In this document: positions 25,254 to 36,659 of the stretch, in pieces
Numbering within the stretch: the first letter of the stretch is position 1
Layout: the number at the start of each line of letters is the position of its first letter
Assembly (NCBI RefSeq): GCF_000687835.1
Contig: NZ_JHYB01000003.1
Span: 174,813-238,812, forward strand
Direction: 5' to 3'
Source: Haploplasma modicum ATCC 29102
GTDB taxonomy: Bacteria; Bacillota_I; Bacilli_A; Acholeplasmatales; Acholeplasmataceae
Length of the DNA stretch: 64,000 nt
Program-made: the position numbers and the translations under genes
The notes under the pieces: model-generated
The model's database searches: none
Told to the model about the DNA's origin: nothing
What the model saw: the letters and a program-made list of their open reading frames with translations, nothing else

Positions 25254-27269
25254 TTATTTCTTTACTTGCGAACGGTATATATTGGCATATACTCCATCTC
25301 TTGCAACTAATTCCTCATGGTTTCCTTCTTCAACTTTTAAGCCTTTTTCTAAGACAATAATCTTATTAGCATTTTTAATTGTTGATAGTCTATGAGCAAT
25401 AATAATAACTGTTCTATTTTTCTTTACTTTATCTAATGCATTTTGAATTATAGTTTCAGTTTCGGTATCGATGTTTGCAGTTGCTTCATCCATAATTAAT
25501 ATTCTTGGGTCATGAGCAATAACTCTTGCAAAAGAGATAATTTGACGCTCACCAATACTTAGGTTTGAACCTTTTCTATTAATAGGTTCATCAATACCAT
25601 GTTCTAATTTATCTAATAGATTTGCCCCACCAACTGATTTAACAATCTTTATTGCTTCTTCTTTAGTTATATTGGAACCAAATTTCACGTTATCATAAAG
25701 TGTACCACTAAACATTACAGGATCTTGTAGAATTATTCCAATATGTTTTCTATAACTTCTAATACTCTCAGTAGTAATATCTTTATCATCAATAAAAATA
25801 TTACCTCTATCAATATCTTTTAAATCATAAAATCTAAGTAGTAAATTCATTAATGTACTTTTACCACTACCAGTATGTCCTACAATACCTACCATACTAT
25901 TTGCTTTAATTTCAAAACTAACGCCTTTTAATACAGGATGCCCCTTAACATATGAGAACCAAACATCATCAAATTTGATATTTCCTTGATAAGGTGCTAT
26001 ATCATATTTCTCTGATGATTCCTTATCACCGTCTATTAATTTAAAGATACGTTCTGTTCTAACTAATGAGTGTTGGAGGTTACCTATTTCTCTAAATAAA
26101 ATACCAACAGGTTCAAAAATTGCTGATAGATATGTATTATAAGCATAGATAGTTCCTGCTGTTACAGTAAATCCTACAATTGTTAAATAACCATTACCAA
26201 AATATAAAACAACAAACGATGTTACTAATGACCCAATTAATCTAATCATGTTCCAACCTAGTCCAAGATGTAATTTATTTTCCTTTAATTGTTCATTCAT
26301 ATAACTTTTTGATAACGCATTAAAGTTTGAAGTTGTTTCTTCTTCATAATTAAATACTTGTAAAATACCAATTCCGTTTATTATCTCATTTAAGTTTGCC
26401 GTAATTAAACTTCTTTGTTCATTAACTTTAACAGCAATTAAGTTTAGATTTCTAACAAATAACTTTAACCAGAAATATACTAATGGAAAAATTATAAATG
26501 TCCAGATTGCAAGCTTAGGATCTAAATAAAACATTCCAACATATGCAAAGATAATTGAAAGCGATGCATTTAACATTAGGTTCATAATGGTTGAAAATAA
26601 TCCCATCATCCCACCAACGTCATGAATAATTCTATTCGCTATTTTACCTGCTGGTTCTTCTTCAAAATAACTCATTGGAAGTTGTTGAAGACTTGTCACA
26701 GCATCAACTCTTGCATCTCTAACGATATTTACGTTAATTGATGCTGTAGTTATTCTTTGAATATATGTAAAGATAATTTGTAAAAATAATCTAAGCGCTA
26801 ATAGGATAAGTAGCACCGTTAACGGATTAATAAATGGTTCATAAAAGTTTCTAGTTTCTTTACTAGTTAGCTTAACTGCATCAAATACTAAAACACTTCC
26901 TTCTTGATTTGTAAAAGTTATTTTACCATCATTAATGGTTTTATTTCCTTTAACAAAATCACTAGGAACTAAATCTTCAATAAAATAATAAGATGCTTTA
27001 TAAATAACGATTGTTGCACCACTATCACTTACAGTGTTTTGAATATAATACTTTCCATTAAAACTAACTGCATCTTTTGAATCTACCGTAACTTCTGTTT
27101 CATACCAAGGCTTCTCAATAGCAACTAAATAGTCATCCATAATTGCCTTAACGATTAAAGGCGATGCTAAGTTTAACAACTGTACAATTAACATTGTTGA
27201 TATACTAATTACTAATAATTTTTTATATTTGCTTATATAACGCCATACTTTTTTAATTGTTTTAAACAT
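25254..27269 (-). CDS. ABC exporter half-transporter with extracytoplasmic insertion
   Basis: 671 residues, longer than the usual ~590. Transmembrane helix 1 (~17-37) is followed by an inserted segment of about 85 residues (~50-135), predicted outside and beta-rich, before helix 2. The nucleotide-binding domain has Walker A GHTGSGKST, an altered signature LSIGERQ and a full Walker B with catalytic Glu (ILIMDEATANID). The partner 27278-29011 has the reverse combination, as expected for a heterodimeric exporter of the BmrCD/TM287-288 type, with one consensus ATP site. The genes are 8 bp apart. The substrate (drug, lipid or peptide) is unknown. Confidence 0.9.
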   Translation of the reverse strand: MFKTIKKVWRYISKYKKLLVISISTMLIVQLLNLASPLIVKAIMDDYLVAIEKPWYETEVTVDSKDAVSFNGKYYIQNTVSDSGATIVIYKASYYFIEDLVPSDFVKGNKTINDGKITFTNQEGSVLVFDAVKLTSKETRNFYEPFINPLTVLLILLALRLFLQIIFTYIQRITTASINVNIVRDARVDAVTSLQQLPMSYFEEEPAGKIANRIIHDVGGMMGLFSTIMNLMLNASLSIIFAYVGMFYLDPKLAIWTFIIFPLVYFWLKLFVRNLNLIAVKVNEQRSLITANLNEIINGIGILQVFNYEEETTSNFNALSKSYMNEQLKENKLHLGLGWNMIRLIGSLVTSFVVLYFGNGYLTIVGFTVTAGTIYAYNTYLSAIFEPVGILFREIGNLQHSLVRTERIFKLIDGDKESSEKYDIAPYQGNIKFDDVWFSYVKGHPVLKGVSFEIKANSMVGIVGHTGSGKSTLMNLLLRFYDLKDIDRGNIFIDDKDITTESIRSYRKHIGIILQDPVMFSGTLYDNVKFGSNITKEEAIKIVKSVGGANLLDKLEHGIDEPINRKGSNLSIGERQIISFARVIAHDPRILIMDEATANIDTETETIIQNALDKVKKNRTVIIIAHRLSTIKNANKIIVLEKGLKVEEGNHEELVARDGVYANIYRSQVKK

Positions 27270-27277
27270 ACTCTCAC

Positions 27278-29011
27278 CTACACCATTGTAATTTGGTTAA
27301 TATATTGTTCTTTATACCAACCTTCCTCTTTAAGTAACTCATCATGAGTTCCTCTTTGAGTAATTACTCCATTTTCCAATACTAAAATAATATTTGCGTC
27401 TCTAACCGCACTAAATCGGTGTGCAACAATAATATTAGTTTTATCGCCTCTAAATCTTTTTAACTCATTAATGATATTATCTTCTGTCTTAGCATCAACC
27501 GCTGATAAAGAGTCATCTAAAATCAAAATTTCTGGATCTTTAATTAAAGCTCTAGCAATCGATAATCTTTGTTTTTGACCACCAGACAAGGTTGAACCAG
27601 ATTCCCCAACCATAGTCTCTAATCCCTGGTCTAAGAATGGTAAGTCTTTTTCAAAGTCAGCAATCCTTACTGCTTTATCTAATTGATCTTGTGATGCCTT
27701 TGGTTTACCCATTTTAATGTTTGCTGTAACATCTTTTTTAAATATCGTATGAGCCTGTGGAACATAACCTACTAAATTTCTAATATCATCAATCTTGTAG
27801 GTTGAAATATCTTTTCCGTCAACTAAAATATTACCATCACTTACATTAAATTCTCTTAATAACTGTCTAATTAATGTTGATTTACCAGCCCCTGTTGGTC
27901 CTACTATTCCGATTGTTTGTCCTTTAGTTATTTTAAAGTTAATTCCTCTAATAACTGCTTTTTCATCAAATGGATATTTAAAAGTAACATTCTTAAACTC
28001 AATTTCATTGAAACTTAAAATAGGTAGTGAGACATTTGTGTCACTTACAATTGGTACTTCTTTCATAATTTCATCAAATCTATCTAGTGATATTGTTGCA
28101 TTATTGATTTGAGTAAACATGGTACTCATCCCAATAATAGGCCCGTACAGCATTCCAAGGTATGATAAAAAGGTAATCAGTGATCCTAGTGTTAACTGAC
28201 TATTAATAATAAATATTACCCCAAACACAAATGCTAATACATAAGCGACACCATAAATTACTTCAAAAAGTGGAACAAACCAGTTTTCATATTTTACAAT
28301 ATAAAACCATGAGTTAATATCATCAATGATAGATTTTTTTTGAATATCTAAATATTCATCTTCTTGCCCATATGCTCTAATTGTTTTTTGACCTTCAACT
28401 GATTCTAAAATAGTATCAGTCATTTTAGCATAAATTATTCGGTGTTTTGCAATATATTTACGTTTTTTATGTCTAATAATATTTAAAATAGTTAGTCCAA
28501 TTGGCATGATTGTTACAGAAATTATAGTTAATTTAAAACTAATTGTTGCAATCATTAAAGCAAGTGCAAACGTAATAAGTCCAAAGTTAAAGACAATGCC
28601 TTCAAACAAGCTTGTTGCAGCAACCGTAATAGCATCTAAGTCTTCTGTAACTCTATTAATTAAATCTCCCTTATCATATTTAGCATAAAAGCTTAAATCC
28701 ATTGAAAAGAGTTTTCTTAGATATTGTTCTCTTAATTCAAAAGAAAGTTTTTGTGCTAATTTGCTAACACGATAATTATAAATAAAACTACTGAAATATC
28801 TACTTATAGGAATTAATGCTAATCCCCCAACTAAAAATATCAAACTCTTTTTTGTTAAATCTCCTGATACAATTGTATCAATTGCTAGCCCCAGAAAATA
28901 AGCTGGAATTAGCGAAAGAATGATTATTAACAATAAAAGAAAGAAAAGCCTAATATAGGTTTTCCATTCTTTTTTAATAAACCAACTTAATTTTTTTACT
29001 ATGTTTTTCAT
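27278..29011 (-). CDS. ABC exporter half-transporter with degenerate ATP site
   Basis: 577 residues: six-helix membrane domain, then a nucleotide-binding domain with Walker A GPTGAGKST, canonical signature LSGGQKQR, but Asp in place of the catalytic Glu after Walker B (ILILDDSLSAVD). This is the degenerate-site half of a heterodimer with the gene at 25254-27269. It is the first of the two in the operon and follows the cinA-like gene by 20 bp. Confidence 0.9.
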   Translation of the reverse strand: MKNIVKKLSWFIKKEWKTYIRLFFLLLLIIILSLIPAYFLGLAIDTIVSGDLTKKSLIFLVGGLALIPISRYFSSFIYNYRVSKLAQKLSFELREQYLRKLFSMDLSFYAKYDKGDLINRVTEDLDAITVAATSLFEGIVFNFGLITFALALMIATISFKLTIISVTIMPIGLTILNIIRHKKRKYIAKHRIIYAKMTDTILESVEGQKTIRAYGQEDEYLDIQKKSIIDDINSWFYIVKYENWFVPLFEVIYGVAYVLAFVFGVIFIINSQLTLGSLITFLSYLGMLYGPIIGMSTMFTQINNATISLDRFDEIMKEVPIVSDTNVSLPILSFNEIEFKNVTFKYPFDEKAVIRGINFKITKGQTIGIVGPTGAGKSTLIRQLLREFNVSDGNILVDGKDISTYKIDDIRNLVGYVPQAHTIFKKDVTANIKMGKPKASQDQLDKAVRIADFEKDLPFLDQGLETMVGESGSTLSGGQKQRLSIARALIKDPEILILDDSLSAVDAKTEDNIINELKRFRGDKTNIIVAHRFSAVRDANIILVLENGVITQRGTHDELLKEEGWYKEQYINQITMV

Positions 29012-29031
29012 TTCATCACCACTTTATGTCA

Positions 29032-29493
29032 TCACTTGTCATTTAATATATTTACTATCTTACTTTCAATAAATTTTTCTATACTCTTTATATTACTAAT
29101 TCTATCACTATTATATGTATGTTTATAACTATATAATTGATTTTTACATAGAACTGCAATATAACTTACTAATTCATCACTATTATCCTCATAAGTAGGA
29201 CCAGCATTACCTGTTACTGCTACTTGAATATCTGAATTTATTTTTGCCTTTAATCCCCTTGCCATGCTAATTGCTACTTCTTCGCTTACAACGCCATATT
29301 TATTAATTAAATCTAATTTAACATCTAAAAGACTAACTTTTAAGAAAACATTATAAGAGATTATACTTCCCATAAAAACTTTTGAACTGCCACTATTTTT
29401 GACTAGTGAATAACTTAAATAACCACCCGTAATACTCTCAGCAAAACTAATTGTTAAGTTTTTATTTAATAAAACATTATAAACCTTTTTCAT
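29032..29493 (-). CDS. CinA C-terminal family protein (NMN amidohydrolase type)
   Basis: 153 residues, equal to the stand-alone PncC/CinA C-terminal domain. Motifs: ESITGGYLSYSL near residue 18 (active-site Ser/Thr region), SYN, GVVSEEVAISMARG and AVTGNAGP. It probably deamidates nicotinamide mononucleotide to recycle NAD. The start shares one base with the stop of the protease-like gene upstream (TAATG). Confidence 0.85.
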   Translation of the reverse strand: MKKVYNVLLNKNLTISFAESITGGYLSYSLVKNSGSSKVFMGSIISYNVFLKVSLLDVKLDLINKYGVVSEEVAISMARGLKAKINSDIQVAVTGNAGPTYEDNSDELVSYIAVLCKNQLYSYKHTYNSDRISNIKSIEKFIESKIVNILNDK

Positions 29494-31895
29494 TAACTTA
29501 CTAATACCTCAATAGTAATAGGATTTATCTCGCCTTTTCTAATGATTTCAATCATTAATTTAGTTCCGGCTGGCTTATTACTTACGAAAGGAACAACATC
29601 ATCATTTGAGGTAATTTTACTACCATTTATACTTATAATAACATCATACATTTCCAATTTTCCATATGCATCATATAGATCATCAACATAGATTACTACA
29701 ATTCCATATGTTGCATCACCAATTAATGAATTGTTAAAACCAGAGTCTAAGAAATCACTTAATTTTACTACAGTAATACCTAATCTTGGTGTATGTTCAT
29801 CTAGTTTTTTATATTTAATTATATTTGTTTTACTATTAATTATGCTTGATAAGATATTAATATTTAGACTAATGCTTACACGTTCAGCAATTACAACACC
29901 AAATTTTGACATATAATTTGTTTCTTTGGCAACATTGATCGCAATTAGTTCACCTTTTAGATTAAATAATGGACCACCACTATTTCCTGGATTTAGAGTT
30001 GAGTTATGTCTGATTGCTAATTTTGATATAGCTCCATAGATTTGTTCATAGTTACCAACTATACCCTTAGTAACATAACCAGTTCTATCACTACTTTCAG
30101 GAGTACCAATTGCAATTGTTGTTTGTCCAACAACAAATGCCTCATTAGTTTCTCCATCTAATGTGGTTGACGTTACAATATTATAATTATCACTACTTTC
30201 AAATCTTACAATTCCTAAGTCATATAACCTATTATTATAATAATCTTTAGCTCTAATTGATTTTCTAGCGTCACTAAATGAAATTGATATTTCTGATGAA
30301 TCTTCAACAACATGACTATTGGTCATCACATAATAAGTATATATATTGTTTTTACCTATTTCTTTACGGTAAATAACTCCTGAACCATGTCCTGTATTAG
30401 TTTTCACTGTAACAACTGCATCATCTACAGTTTTTACGACATTTATAAGACTTGTTTCATACTCGTTAATACTCTCATAACTATTAAGCGTAACATCTTT
30501 TTCTATGAGATAACTAATATTTAAAGCACTTGTTAATCCTTCAGCAGCAATAACACCAGTTTGGGTTTCAATACTATTTACTTTATTAATATTAATACCT
30601 ATTAAATTACCATTTAAGTTAAAGATTGGTGCTCCTAATTGTCCTAGATTTGTTTTTGCATCATGCATAAAAATATATGATTCTTGGTATTCATCTTTAG
30701 ATAAATTACCTATATTTAATTGATTTTTTAAATCACTATTAACACTACCAATTGCCAAAATTCTTTGTCCCTTAACAAGTTTGTTCATTTCTAGTGAAAT
30801 AAATGGGTTTTTATCAGATCTATATGGCGTTAAGGTATCAGTAGTTTCAATTTCAAGAATTGATGCAATATTTAAAAATGAACTACTAACTCTTACTACA
30901 TTATATTTATCATTTACTTTTAAACCAAAATGATTTAAAAAGAAAATTGTTGCAATTTGATATTTATTATCTATTTTATTAACGATAATACCACTGTAAA
31001 TATTTCCAGACCCATCTTTAATTGTAACGACTGAATCTAGGGCACTTTCATAAACACTGTTTTGTAATGTTTCTAATTGATCCTTATTGTCGCTAATTTT
31101 TGGTAAATTTTGATTAAATAATGTATTACTAATTAGATTATTTTTAAAGTCTATTTGACTTATATTTTTAATAACATTAGCAAATCTTGAAGCTTTATAC
31201 CCATAATTAAGACCGAGAACGTTATACTCAGAACTAATATTTTCATCTTTATAAATTTTATCTGAGTTAATACCTACTAAAAATCCTGATAAATTGTAAA
31301 CTCCAGATCCTATTTCACCCATATTAATATCAGCATCATGAGTAAAAATGTCATTGTTTAATACGTTTGTAATAAAACCATCTTTTACTGAATTAATTAC
31401 ATCTAAGTTATTATTTGAACCAACCGCTAAAACTGCATCACCAACATTAAAATCATATATTTTATCATCAGTAAATAACTTTGCACTTGGTATGTTTAAT
31501 CTTGTTTCAAAACTAAAAATCCCAATATCATATATATCATTTATTGAATAATCAATAATTGATGCTCTAACACTACTGTGGTTAATGAAAACCGAGAGGT
31601 TTGATACATCAGTTAAATTACTAGCTGTTGTTAATGCATAATATTTTTTATTAACAAGACCATTTTCACTATAAACTACTACTGCACCACCAATTGATCT
31701 AGAGTTTGTAACATTTTCGTCTACTAGCGAAACATTACTTGATCTAATTGTCTTTGATGTTTCTATTATTTTTGTCTCAAAAGCATTATTTGAAACATAT
31801 TTTTTATTTTCTCTATCACTTGTATCAACAATACATGATACTAAAATTAGTGATAGTAAAAATAATGCTATAAAGCTAAAGATTTTTTTTATCAT
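29493..31895 (-). CDS. HtrA-like lipoprotein with three trypsin-fold domains and a PDZ domain
   Basis: 800 residues from ATG 31895, preceded by GAGGT at 5 nt; this start gives a lipoprotein signal (MIKKIFSFIALFLLSLILVSC). Three trypsin-like domains follow. In the first the His position reads TTASN; in the second the Ser motif reads GQLGAPIFN. Both therefore look inactive. The third has the full triad: TNSHVVE, YDLGIV and GNSGGP. A PDZ domain (GIVVIYVDDLYDAYGKLEMY) closes the protein. It is probably a surface quality-control protease in which two silent copies act in binding or regulation. It begins one base after the tatD stop. Confidence 0.85.
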   Translation of the reverse strand: MIKKIFSFIALFLLSLILVSCIVDTSDRENKKYVSNNAFETKIIETSKTIRSSNVSLVDENVTNSRSIGGAVVVYSENGLVNKKYYALTTASNLTDVSNLSVFINHSSVRASIIDYSINDIYDIGIFSFETRLNIPSAKLFTDDKIYDFNVGDAVLAVGSNNNLDVINSVKDGFITNVLNNDIFTHDADINMGEIGSGVYNLSGFLVGINSDKIYKDENISSEYNVLGLNYGYKASRFANVIKNISQIDFKNNLISNTLFNQNLPKISDNKDQLETLQNSVYESALDSVVTIKDGSGNIYSGIIVNKIDNKYQIATIFFLNHFGLKVNDKYNVVRVSSSFLNIASILEIETTDTLTPYRSDKNPFISLEMNKLVKGQRILAIGSVNSDLKNQLNIGNLSKDEYQESYIFMHDAKTNLGQLGAPIFNLNGNLIGININKVNSIETQTGVIAAEGLTSALNISYLIEKDVTLNSYESINEYETSLINVVKTVDDAVVTVKTNTGHGSGVIYRKEIGKNNIYTYYVMTNSHVVEDSSEISISFSDARKSIRAKDYYNNRLYDLGIVRFESSDNYNIVTSTTLDGETNEAFVVGQTTIAIGTPESSDRTGYVTKGIVGNYEQIYGAISKLAIRHNSTLNPGNSGGPLFNLKGELIAINVAKETNYMSKFGVVIAERVSISLNINILSSIINSKTNIIKYKKLDEHTPRLGITVVKLSDFLDSGFNNSLIGDATYGIVVIYVDDLYDAYGKLEMYDVIISINGSKITSNDDVVPFVSNKPAGTKLMIEIIRKGEINPITIEVLVS

Positions 31896-31896
31896 T

Positions 31897-32658
31897 TTAT
31901 ACCTCAATTCCAAACAACATTTTTGCATTATTTGTCGTTGTTTTTGTAACTTCATCAAGTGGTACTTTCTTTATTTGCGCAATTTTACTTGCTATGTAAT
32001 AAAGATTTGATGGTTCGTTTCTTCTTCCTCTAAATGGTTCTGGAGACATATAAGGCGAATCTGTTTCAATTAAGATATGTTTTAAATCAATATTTTTTAC
32101 AATCTTAATTAATTCCTCATTCTTATTTTTAAAGGTAATAGGGCCGTCAATTCCAATATAAAAACCTAAGTCAATTGCTTTTAATGCATCTTCATAGTCA
32201 CCAGAAAAACAGTGGAAAACACCATATACTTTTCCTTTATACTTCTTAACAATTTCATATGATTCAGAAAATGAATTTCTAGTATGAATAATAATTGGAA
32301 GATTAAGTTTAATTGCTTTTTTTATTTGTTCTTCAAAAATCTTTATTTGTATTTCTTTATTATCACTACGCCAGTAAAAATCAAGACCAATTTCGCCAAC
32401 TGCAATTACTTTTTCATTATTATATATACTATCTAAGTCTAGGTGGTTGGAATCATCAACATAACCTGGATGAATTCCTACTGTTGCGTAAATGTTAGAA
32501 TAAGTTTTTGCAAGCTCAATTGCCTTGATACTTGACTCTAAATCTACACCGATTGCGATAATTTTTTCTACACCTTTTTTTTGAGCATTATGTAATATAG
32601 TTTCGATATTTGAAGACAATTCTTCAAAATTAATATGCGCATGTGTATCTATCATCAT
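31897..32658 (-). CDS. tatD: TatD family hydrolase (DNase)
   Basis: 253 residues. Metal-binding motifs are in order: DTHAHIN at the N-terminus, GEIGLDFYW, IHTRNS, FHCFSGD and ETDSPYM. TatD proteins are metal-dependent 3'-5' nucleases. It heads the operon tatD, HtrA-like, cinA-like, ABC pair. Confidence 0.92.
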   Translation of the reverse strand: MMIDTHAHINFEELSSNIETILHNAQKKGVEKIIAIGVDLESSIKAIELAKTYSNIYATVGIHPGYVDDSNHLDLDSIYNNEKVIAVGEIGLDFYWRSDNKEIQIKIFEEQIKKAIKLNLPIIIHTRNSFSESYEIVKKYKGKVYGVFHCFSGDYEDALKAIDLGFYIGIDGPITFKNKNEELIKIVKNIDLKHILIETDSPYMSPEPFRGRRNEPSNLYYIASKIAQIKKVPLDEVTKTTTNNAKMLFGIEV

Positions 32659-32730
32659 ACCAACTCCCTTGCTACTTAAATTGTATCACTAAATGAAAGT
32701 ATTTACTATTAAATGGAGAAGATAAATAAA

Positions 32731-32765
32731 AAAAGACTCAAATATGTAAAATATTTGAATCTTTT
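32731..32765 (-). terminator. Terminator of the str operon
   Basis: 14-15-bp stem (AAAGATTCAAATAT / ATATTTGAGTCTTT, one G-T pair) with a 5-nt loop and a seven-T tail on the minus strand, after tuf. Confidence 0.9.
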
Positions 32766-32776
32766 AAAAATATTAA

Positions 32777-33961
32777 TTATTTAATAATTTTAACAACTGT
32801 ACCAGCACCAACTGTACGTCCACCTTCACGAATTGAGAACTTTGTTCCTTCTTCGATAGCGATTGGGTGAATTAAGTCGATGTGTAAGTTTGTATTATCT
32901 CCTGGCATAACCATTTCTGTTCCTTCAGGTAATGTAACGATTCCTGTTACGTCTGTTGTTCTGAAGTAGAATTGTGGTCTATAGTTTGAGAAGAATGCTG
33001 TATGACGTCCACCTTCTTCTTTTGATAATACGTAAACTTGTGCTTCAAATTCTGAGTGTGGGTTTACTGATTTAGGTTTTGCTAAAACTTGTCCACGTTC
33101 GATATCATCACGTGATACACCACGTAATAATGCACCGATGTTGTCTCCAGCTTCTGCATAGTCTAATAATTTTCTAAACATTTCAACACCTGTAACTGTT
33201 GTTGTTTTTGTATCTTTAATACCAACGATTTCAACTGCGTCTCCAACTTTAACTTGTCCTCTTTCAACACGTCCTGTTGCTACAGTTCCACGTCCTGTAA
33301 TTGTAAATACGTCTTCAACTGGCATTAAGAATGGTTTGTCAACTGGTCTTGCTGGTGTGTCGATGTATGAATCAACTGCTGCCATTAATTCAAAGATTTT
33401 TTCTGAATATGCTGCGTCACCTTCTAATGCTTTAAGTGCTGATCCACGGATAACTGGAATGTCATCACCTGGGAAATCGTATTCTGAAAGTAATTCTCTT
33501 ACTTCCATTTCTACTAAGTCTAATAATTCTTCATCATCAACCATGTCTGCTTTGTTTAAGAATACAACTAACTTAGGTACCCCAACTTGGCGTGCAAGTA
33601 AGATGTGTTCTCTTGTTTGTGGCATTGGGCCGTCTGCTGCTGATACTACTAAGATACCACCATCCATTTGTGCTGCACCTGTAATCATGTTTTTAACATA
33701 GTCAGCGTGACCTGGACAGTCTACGTGTGCGTAGTGACGGTTTTCTGTTTCGTATTCAACGTGTGAAGTATTAATTGTAATACCTCTTTCTCTTTCTTCT
33801 GGTGCTTTATCGATTGCAGCATAATCTTGTTTTTGTGCAAATCCTTTAGTTGCTAATACGTTTGTAATTGCAGCTGTTAAAGTTGTTTTACCATGGTCAA
33901 CGTGTCCAATTGTTCCAACGTTAACATGTGGTTTTGTTCTTTCGAATTTTTGTTTTGCCAT
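32777..33961 (-). CDS. tuf: Elongation factor Tu
   Basis: 394 residues. GTPase motifs [10 protein letters not shown] (G1), the RGITI effector loop (G2), DCPGHADY (G3) and NKADMVDD (G4), then domains 2 and 3 ending [11 protein letters not shown]. It brings aminoacyl-tRNA to the ribosome. It is the last gene of the str operon rpsL-rpsG-fusA-tuf. Codon use is strongly biased, as expected for a highly expressed gene. Confidence 0.98.
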   Translation of the reverse strand: MAKQKFERTKPHVNVGTIGHVDHGKTTLTAAITNVLATKGFAQKQDYAAIDKAPEERERGITINTSHVEYETENRHYAHVDCPGHADYVKNMITGAAQMDGGILVVSAADGPMPQTREHILLARQVGVPKLVVFLNKADMVDDEELLDLVEMEVRELLSEYDFPGDDIPVIRGSALKALEGDAAYSEKIFELMAAVDSYIDTPARPVDKPFLMPVEDVFTITGRGTVATGRVERGQVKVGDAVEIVGIKDTKTTTVTGVEMFRKLLDYAEAGDNIGALLRGVSRDDIERGQVLAKPKSVNPHSEFEAQVYVLSKEEGGRHTAFFSNYRPQFYFRTTDVTGIVTLPEGTEMVMPGDNTNLHIDLIHPIAIEEGTKFSIREGGRTVGAGTVVKIIK

Positions 33962-34046
33962 TTTATTTTCCTCCTAATTAGGTTATTTTTTTAATATTTT
34001 TATCTATCATTATTATTTTATAATAGATTGACTTTTTTTGCAACTA

Positions 34047-36122
34047 TTATTTGTTTCCTGTACGTTTCTTAATAATTTCTTCAGTGATTGATTTTGGAGT
34101 TGGTTCATAATGTGAAAATTGCATTATTGATGTAGCTCTACCTTGTGTATTTGAACGAAGTGCAGTTGCATATCCGAACATTTCTGATAAAGGAACATCT
34201 GCAGTAATAGCAACAGCATTACCACGACCTTCTTGATCTTTTAATCTACCACGTCTTGATGTTAAGTCACCAATAACGTTACCTACGTAATCGTTTGGTG
34301 TAACTACTTCAACATTCATAATTGGTTCTAAAATTGTAGGACCAGCAACGTTTTTTGTTTCTTTTAAAGCCATTGATGCAGCGATCTTAAATGCCATTTC
34401 AGATGAGTCAACATCATGATATGATCCATCAAATAGTGTTGCTTTAATATCAATAACTGGATAACCAGCAACAATACCTGTGCTTAATGCTTCTTCAATA
34501 CCTTTACCTACTGCTGGAATATATTCTCTAGGAACAACCCCACCAACAATTTTGTCAACAAATTCAAATCCTTTACCTGGATTTGGTTCAAATTTAACCC
34601 AAACATGTCCGTATTGTCCACGTCCACCTGACTGACGAACGAATTTTCCTTCGATTTCAGCTGTTTTAGAAATTGTTTCACGGTATGAAACTTGTGGTTC
34701 ATTTACGTTTGCTTCTACTTTAAATTCTCTTCTTAATCTATCAACGATAATATCTAAGTGTAACTCACCCATACCAGCAATAATTGTTTGACCTGTTTCA
34801 CGGTCTGTAAATGCTTTAAATGTTGGATCTTCTTCTGCAAGTTTTCCTAAAGCAACACTCATCTTATCTTGATCTTGTTTTGTTTTTGGTTCAATAGCTA
34901 CGTTAATAACTGGTTCTGGGAAGTTCATTGATTCTAAGATTAAAGTATCTTTTTCTTCAACTAATGAATCACCTGTACCTGTATCTTTTAACCCAACTAC
35001 TGCTGCAATATCACCTGCGAATACTTCATCAATTTCTTCACGGTGGTTAGCATGCATTAATAAGATACGTCCAAATCTTTCTCTCTTATCTTTTGAAGAG
35101 TTTGTTACGTATGAACCTGCTTTAATACTTCCTGAATATACACGGAAGAATGTTAAGCGTCCAACGAATGGATCTGTCATAACTTTAAATGCTAAAGCTG
35201 TAAATTTTTCATCATCTGATGCTAGTCTAACAACTTCTTTATCTTTATCATTAATACCAATAACTGGTGGAATGTCAAGTGGTGAAGGTAAGTAGTCAAT
35301 TGCAGCATCTAATACTAATTTAACACCTTTGTTTTTGAAAGCTGTTCCACATAATACTGGGAAAAACTCTACTGTTAAAGTAGCTTTTCTAATTACTTCT
35401 TTTAACTTAGCAGGTGCTACTTCTTCACCTTCTAAGAATGACATCATTAAATCTTCATCAAAGTCTGCTAAAGTTTCAATTAATTCATTTCTTTTTTCAA
35501 CTGCATGATCCATCATATGTGCTGGAATTGCAATTTCTTTATAATTTTCTTCTGGATTACCATCAAAATGATATGCTTTCATTTCAATTAAATCAATAAT
35601 TCCATCAAAGTCTGCTTCAGCACCAATTGGTAATTGAATTGGAGCAGCTTTAGCTCCTAAACGATTTGTAATTGTACTAATTGCGTATTCGAAGTCAGCA
35701 CCAATTTTATCCATTTTATTAACGAATACAATTCTTGGTACTTTATATTCTGTAGCTTGACGCCATACTGTTTCTGTTTGTGGCTCAACACCTGCTTGTG
35801 CATCAAGTACTGTAACAGCACCATCTAATACACGAAGTGATCTTGAAACTTCAACTGTGAAGTCGACGTGCCCTGGAGTATCAATAACGTTAAAACGATA
35901 GTCTCTCCAGTGTGCAGTTGTAGCAGCTGATGTAATGGTAATGCCTCGTTCTTGTTCTTGTTCCATCCAGTCCATTTGAGCGGCACCATCATGTGTTTCC
36001 CCTACTCTATGGATTTTACCTGTATGGAAAAGAATTCTTTCTGTTGTAGTTGTTTTACCGGCATCAATGTGAGCCATGATTCCGATATTACGAACTTTAT
36101 CTAATGATATATTACGTGGCAT
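34047..36122 (-). CDS. fusA: Elongation factor G
   Basis: 691 residues, full length. G1 [22 protein letters not shown] and NKMDKIGAD, then domains II-V with the conserved [14 protein letters not shown] near the end. It drives translocation on the ribosome. It sits between rpsG (23 bp) and tuf (85 bp). Confidence 0.98.
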   Translation of the reverse strand: MPRNISLDKVRNIGIMAHIDAGKTTTTERILFHTGKIHRVGETHDGAAQMDWMEQEQERGITITSAATTAHWRDYRFNVIDTPGHVDFTVEVSRSLRVLDGAVTVLDAQAGVEPQTETVWRQATEYKVPRIVFVNKMDKIGADFEYAISTITNRLGAKAAPIQLPIGAEADFDGIIDLIEMKAYHFDGNPEENYKEIAIPAHMMDHAVEKRNELIETLADFDEDLMMSFLEGEEVAPAKLKEVIRKATLTVEFFPVLCGTAFKNKGVKLVLDAAIDYLPSPLDIPPVIGINDKDKEVVRLASDDEKFTALAFKVMTDPFVGRLTFFRVYSGSIKAGSYVTNSSKDKRERFGRILLMHANHREEIDEVFAGDIAAVVGLKDTGTGDSLVEEKDTLILESMNFPEPVINVAIEPKTKQDQDKMSVALGKLAEEDPTFKAFTDRETGQTIIAGMGELHLDIIVDRLRREFKVEANVNEPQVSYRETISKTAEIEGKFVRQSGGRGQYGHVWVKFEPNPGKGFEFVDKIVGGVVPREYIPAVGKGIEEALSTGIVAGYPVIDIKATLFDGSYHDVDSSEMAFKIAASMALKETKNVAGPTILEPIMNVEVVTPNDYVGNVIGDLTSRRGRLKDQEGRGNAVAITADVPLSEMFGYATALRSNTQGRATSIMQFSHYEPTPKSITEEIIKKRTGNK

Positions 36123-36145
36123 AATACATTTCTCCTTCTAAAATC

Positions 36146-36616
36146 TTACCAACGGTAATGAGCGAATGCTTTATTAGCTTCGGCCATTCTGTGGGTATCT
36201 TCACGTTTTTTAACTGATGCTCCAGTTCCTTGTGATGCATCAACTATTTCTTTTGCTAATTTTTCTTCCATTGTTTTTTCATGACGTAGTCTTGAATATT
36301 TAATTAACCATCTTAACCCTAAAGCTTGACGACGTTCTGGTCTAACTTCAACTGGTACTTGGTAGTTTTGTCCACCGATACGACGAGCTCTAGTTTCAAC
36401 TACTGGCATAATATTATTAATTGCTTCATTAAATACTTCAATTGGATTTCTTCCTGTTTGGTCTTCGATACGTTTGAATGCACCATATAAAATAGATTGT
36501 GCAGTACCTTTTTTACCATCAACCATAATTTGGTTGATTGCTTTTGTTACTAATTTTGAATCATAAATTGGATCAGGCAAAACATCGCGTTTTGCTATGT
36601 AACCTTTACGTGGCAT
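36146..36616 (-). CDS. rpsG: 30S ribosomal protein S7
   Basis: 156 residues from ATG 36616 ([18 protein letters not shown]), the family start. AAGGTG is 6 nt upstream; the longer in-frame start adds three residues inside that site. It binds the 16S 3' major domain and initiates assembly of the 30S head. Confidence 0.97.
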   Translation of the reverse strand: MPRKGYIAKRDVLPDPIYDSKLVTKAINQIMVDGKKGTAQSILYGAFKRIEDQTGRNPIEVFNEAINNIMPVVETRARRIGGQNYQVPVEVRPERRQALGLRWLIKYSRLRHEKTMEEKLAKEIVDASQGTGASVKKREDTHRMAEANKAFAHYRW

Positions 36617-36659
36617 TAGATTCACCTTCTTTCATAGATTTTTATATTTTAATTAATTT

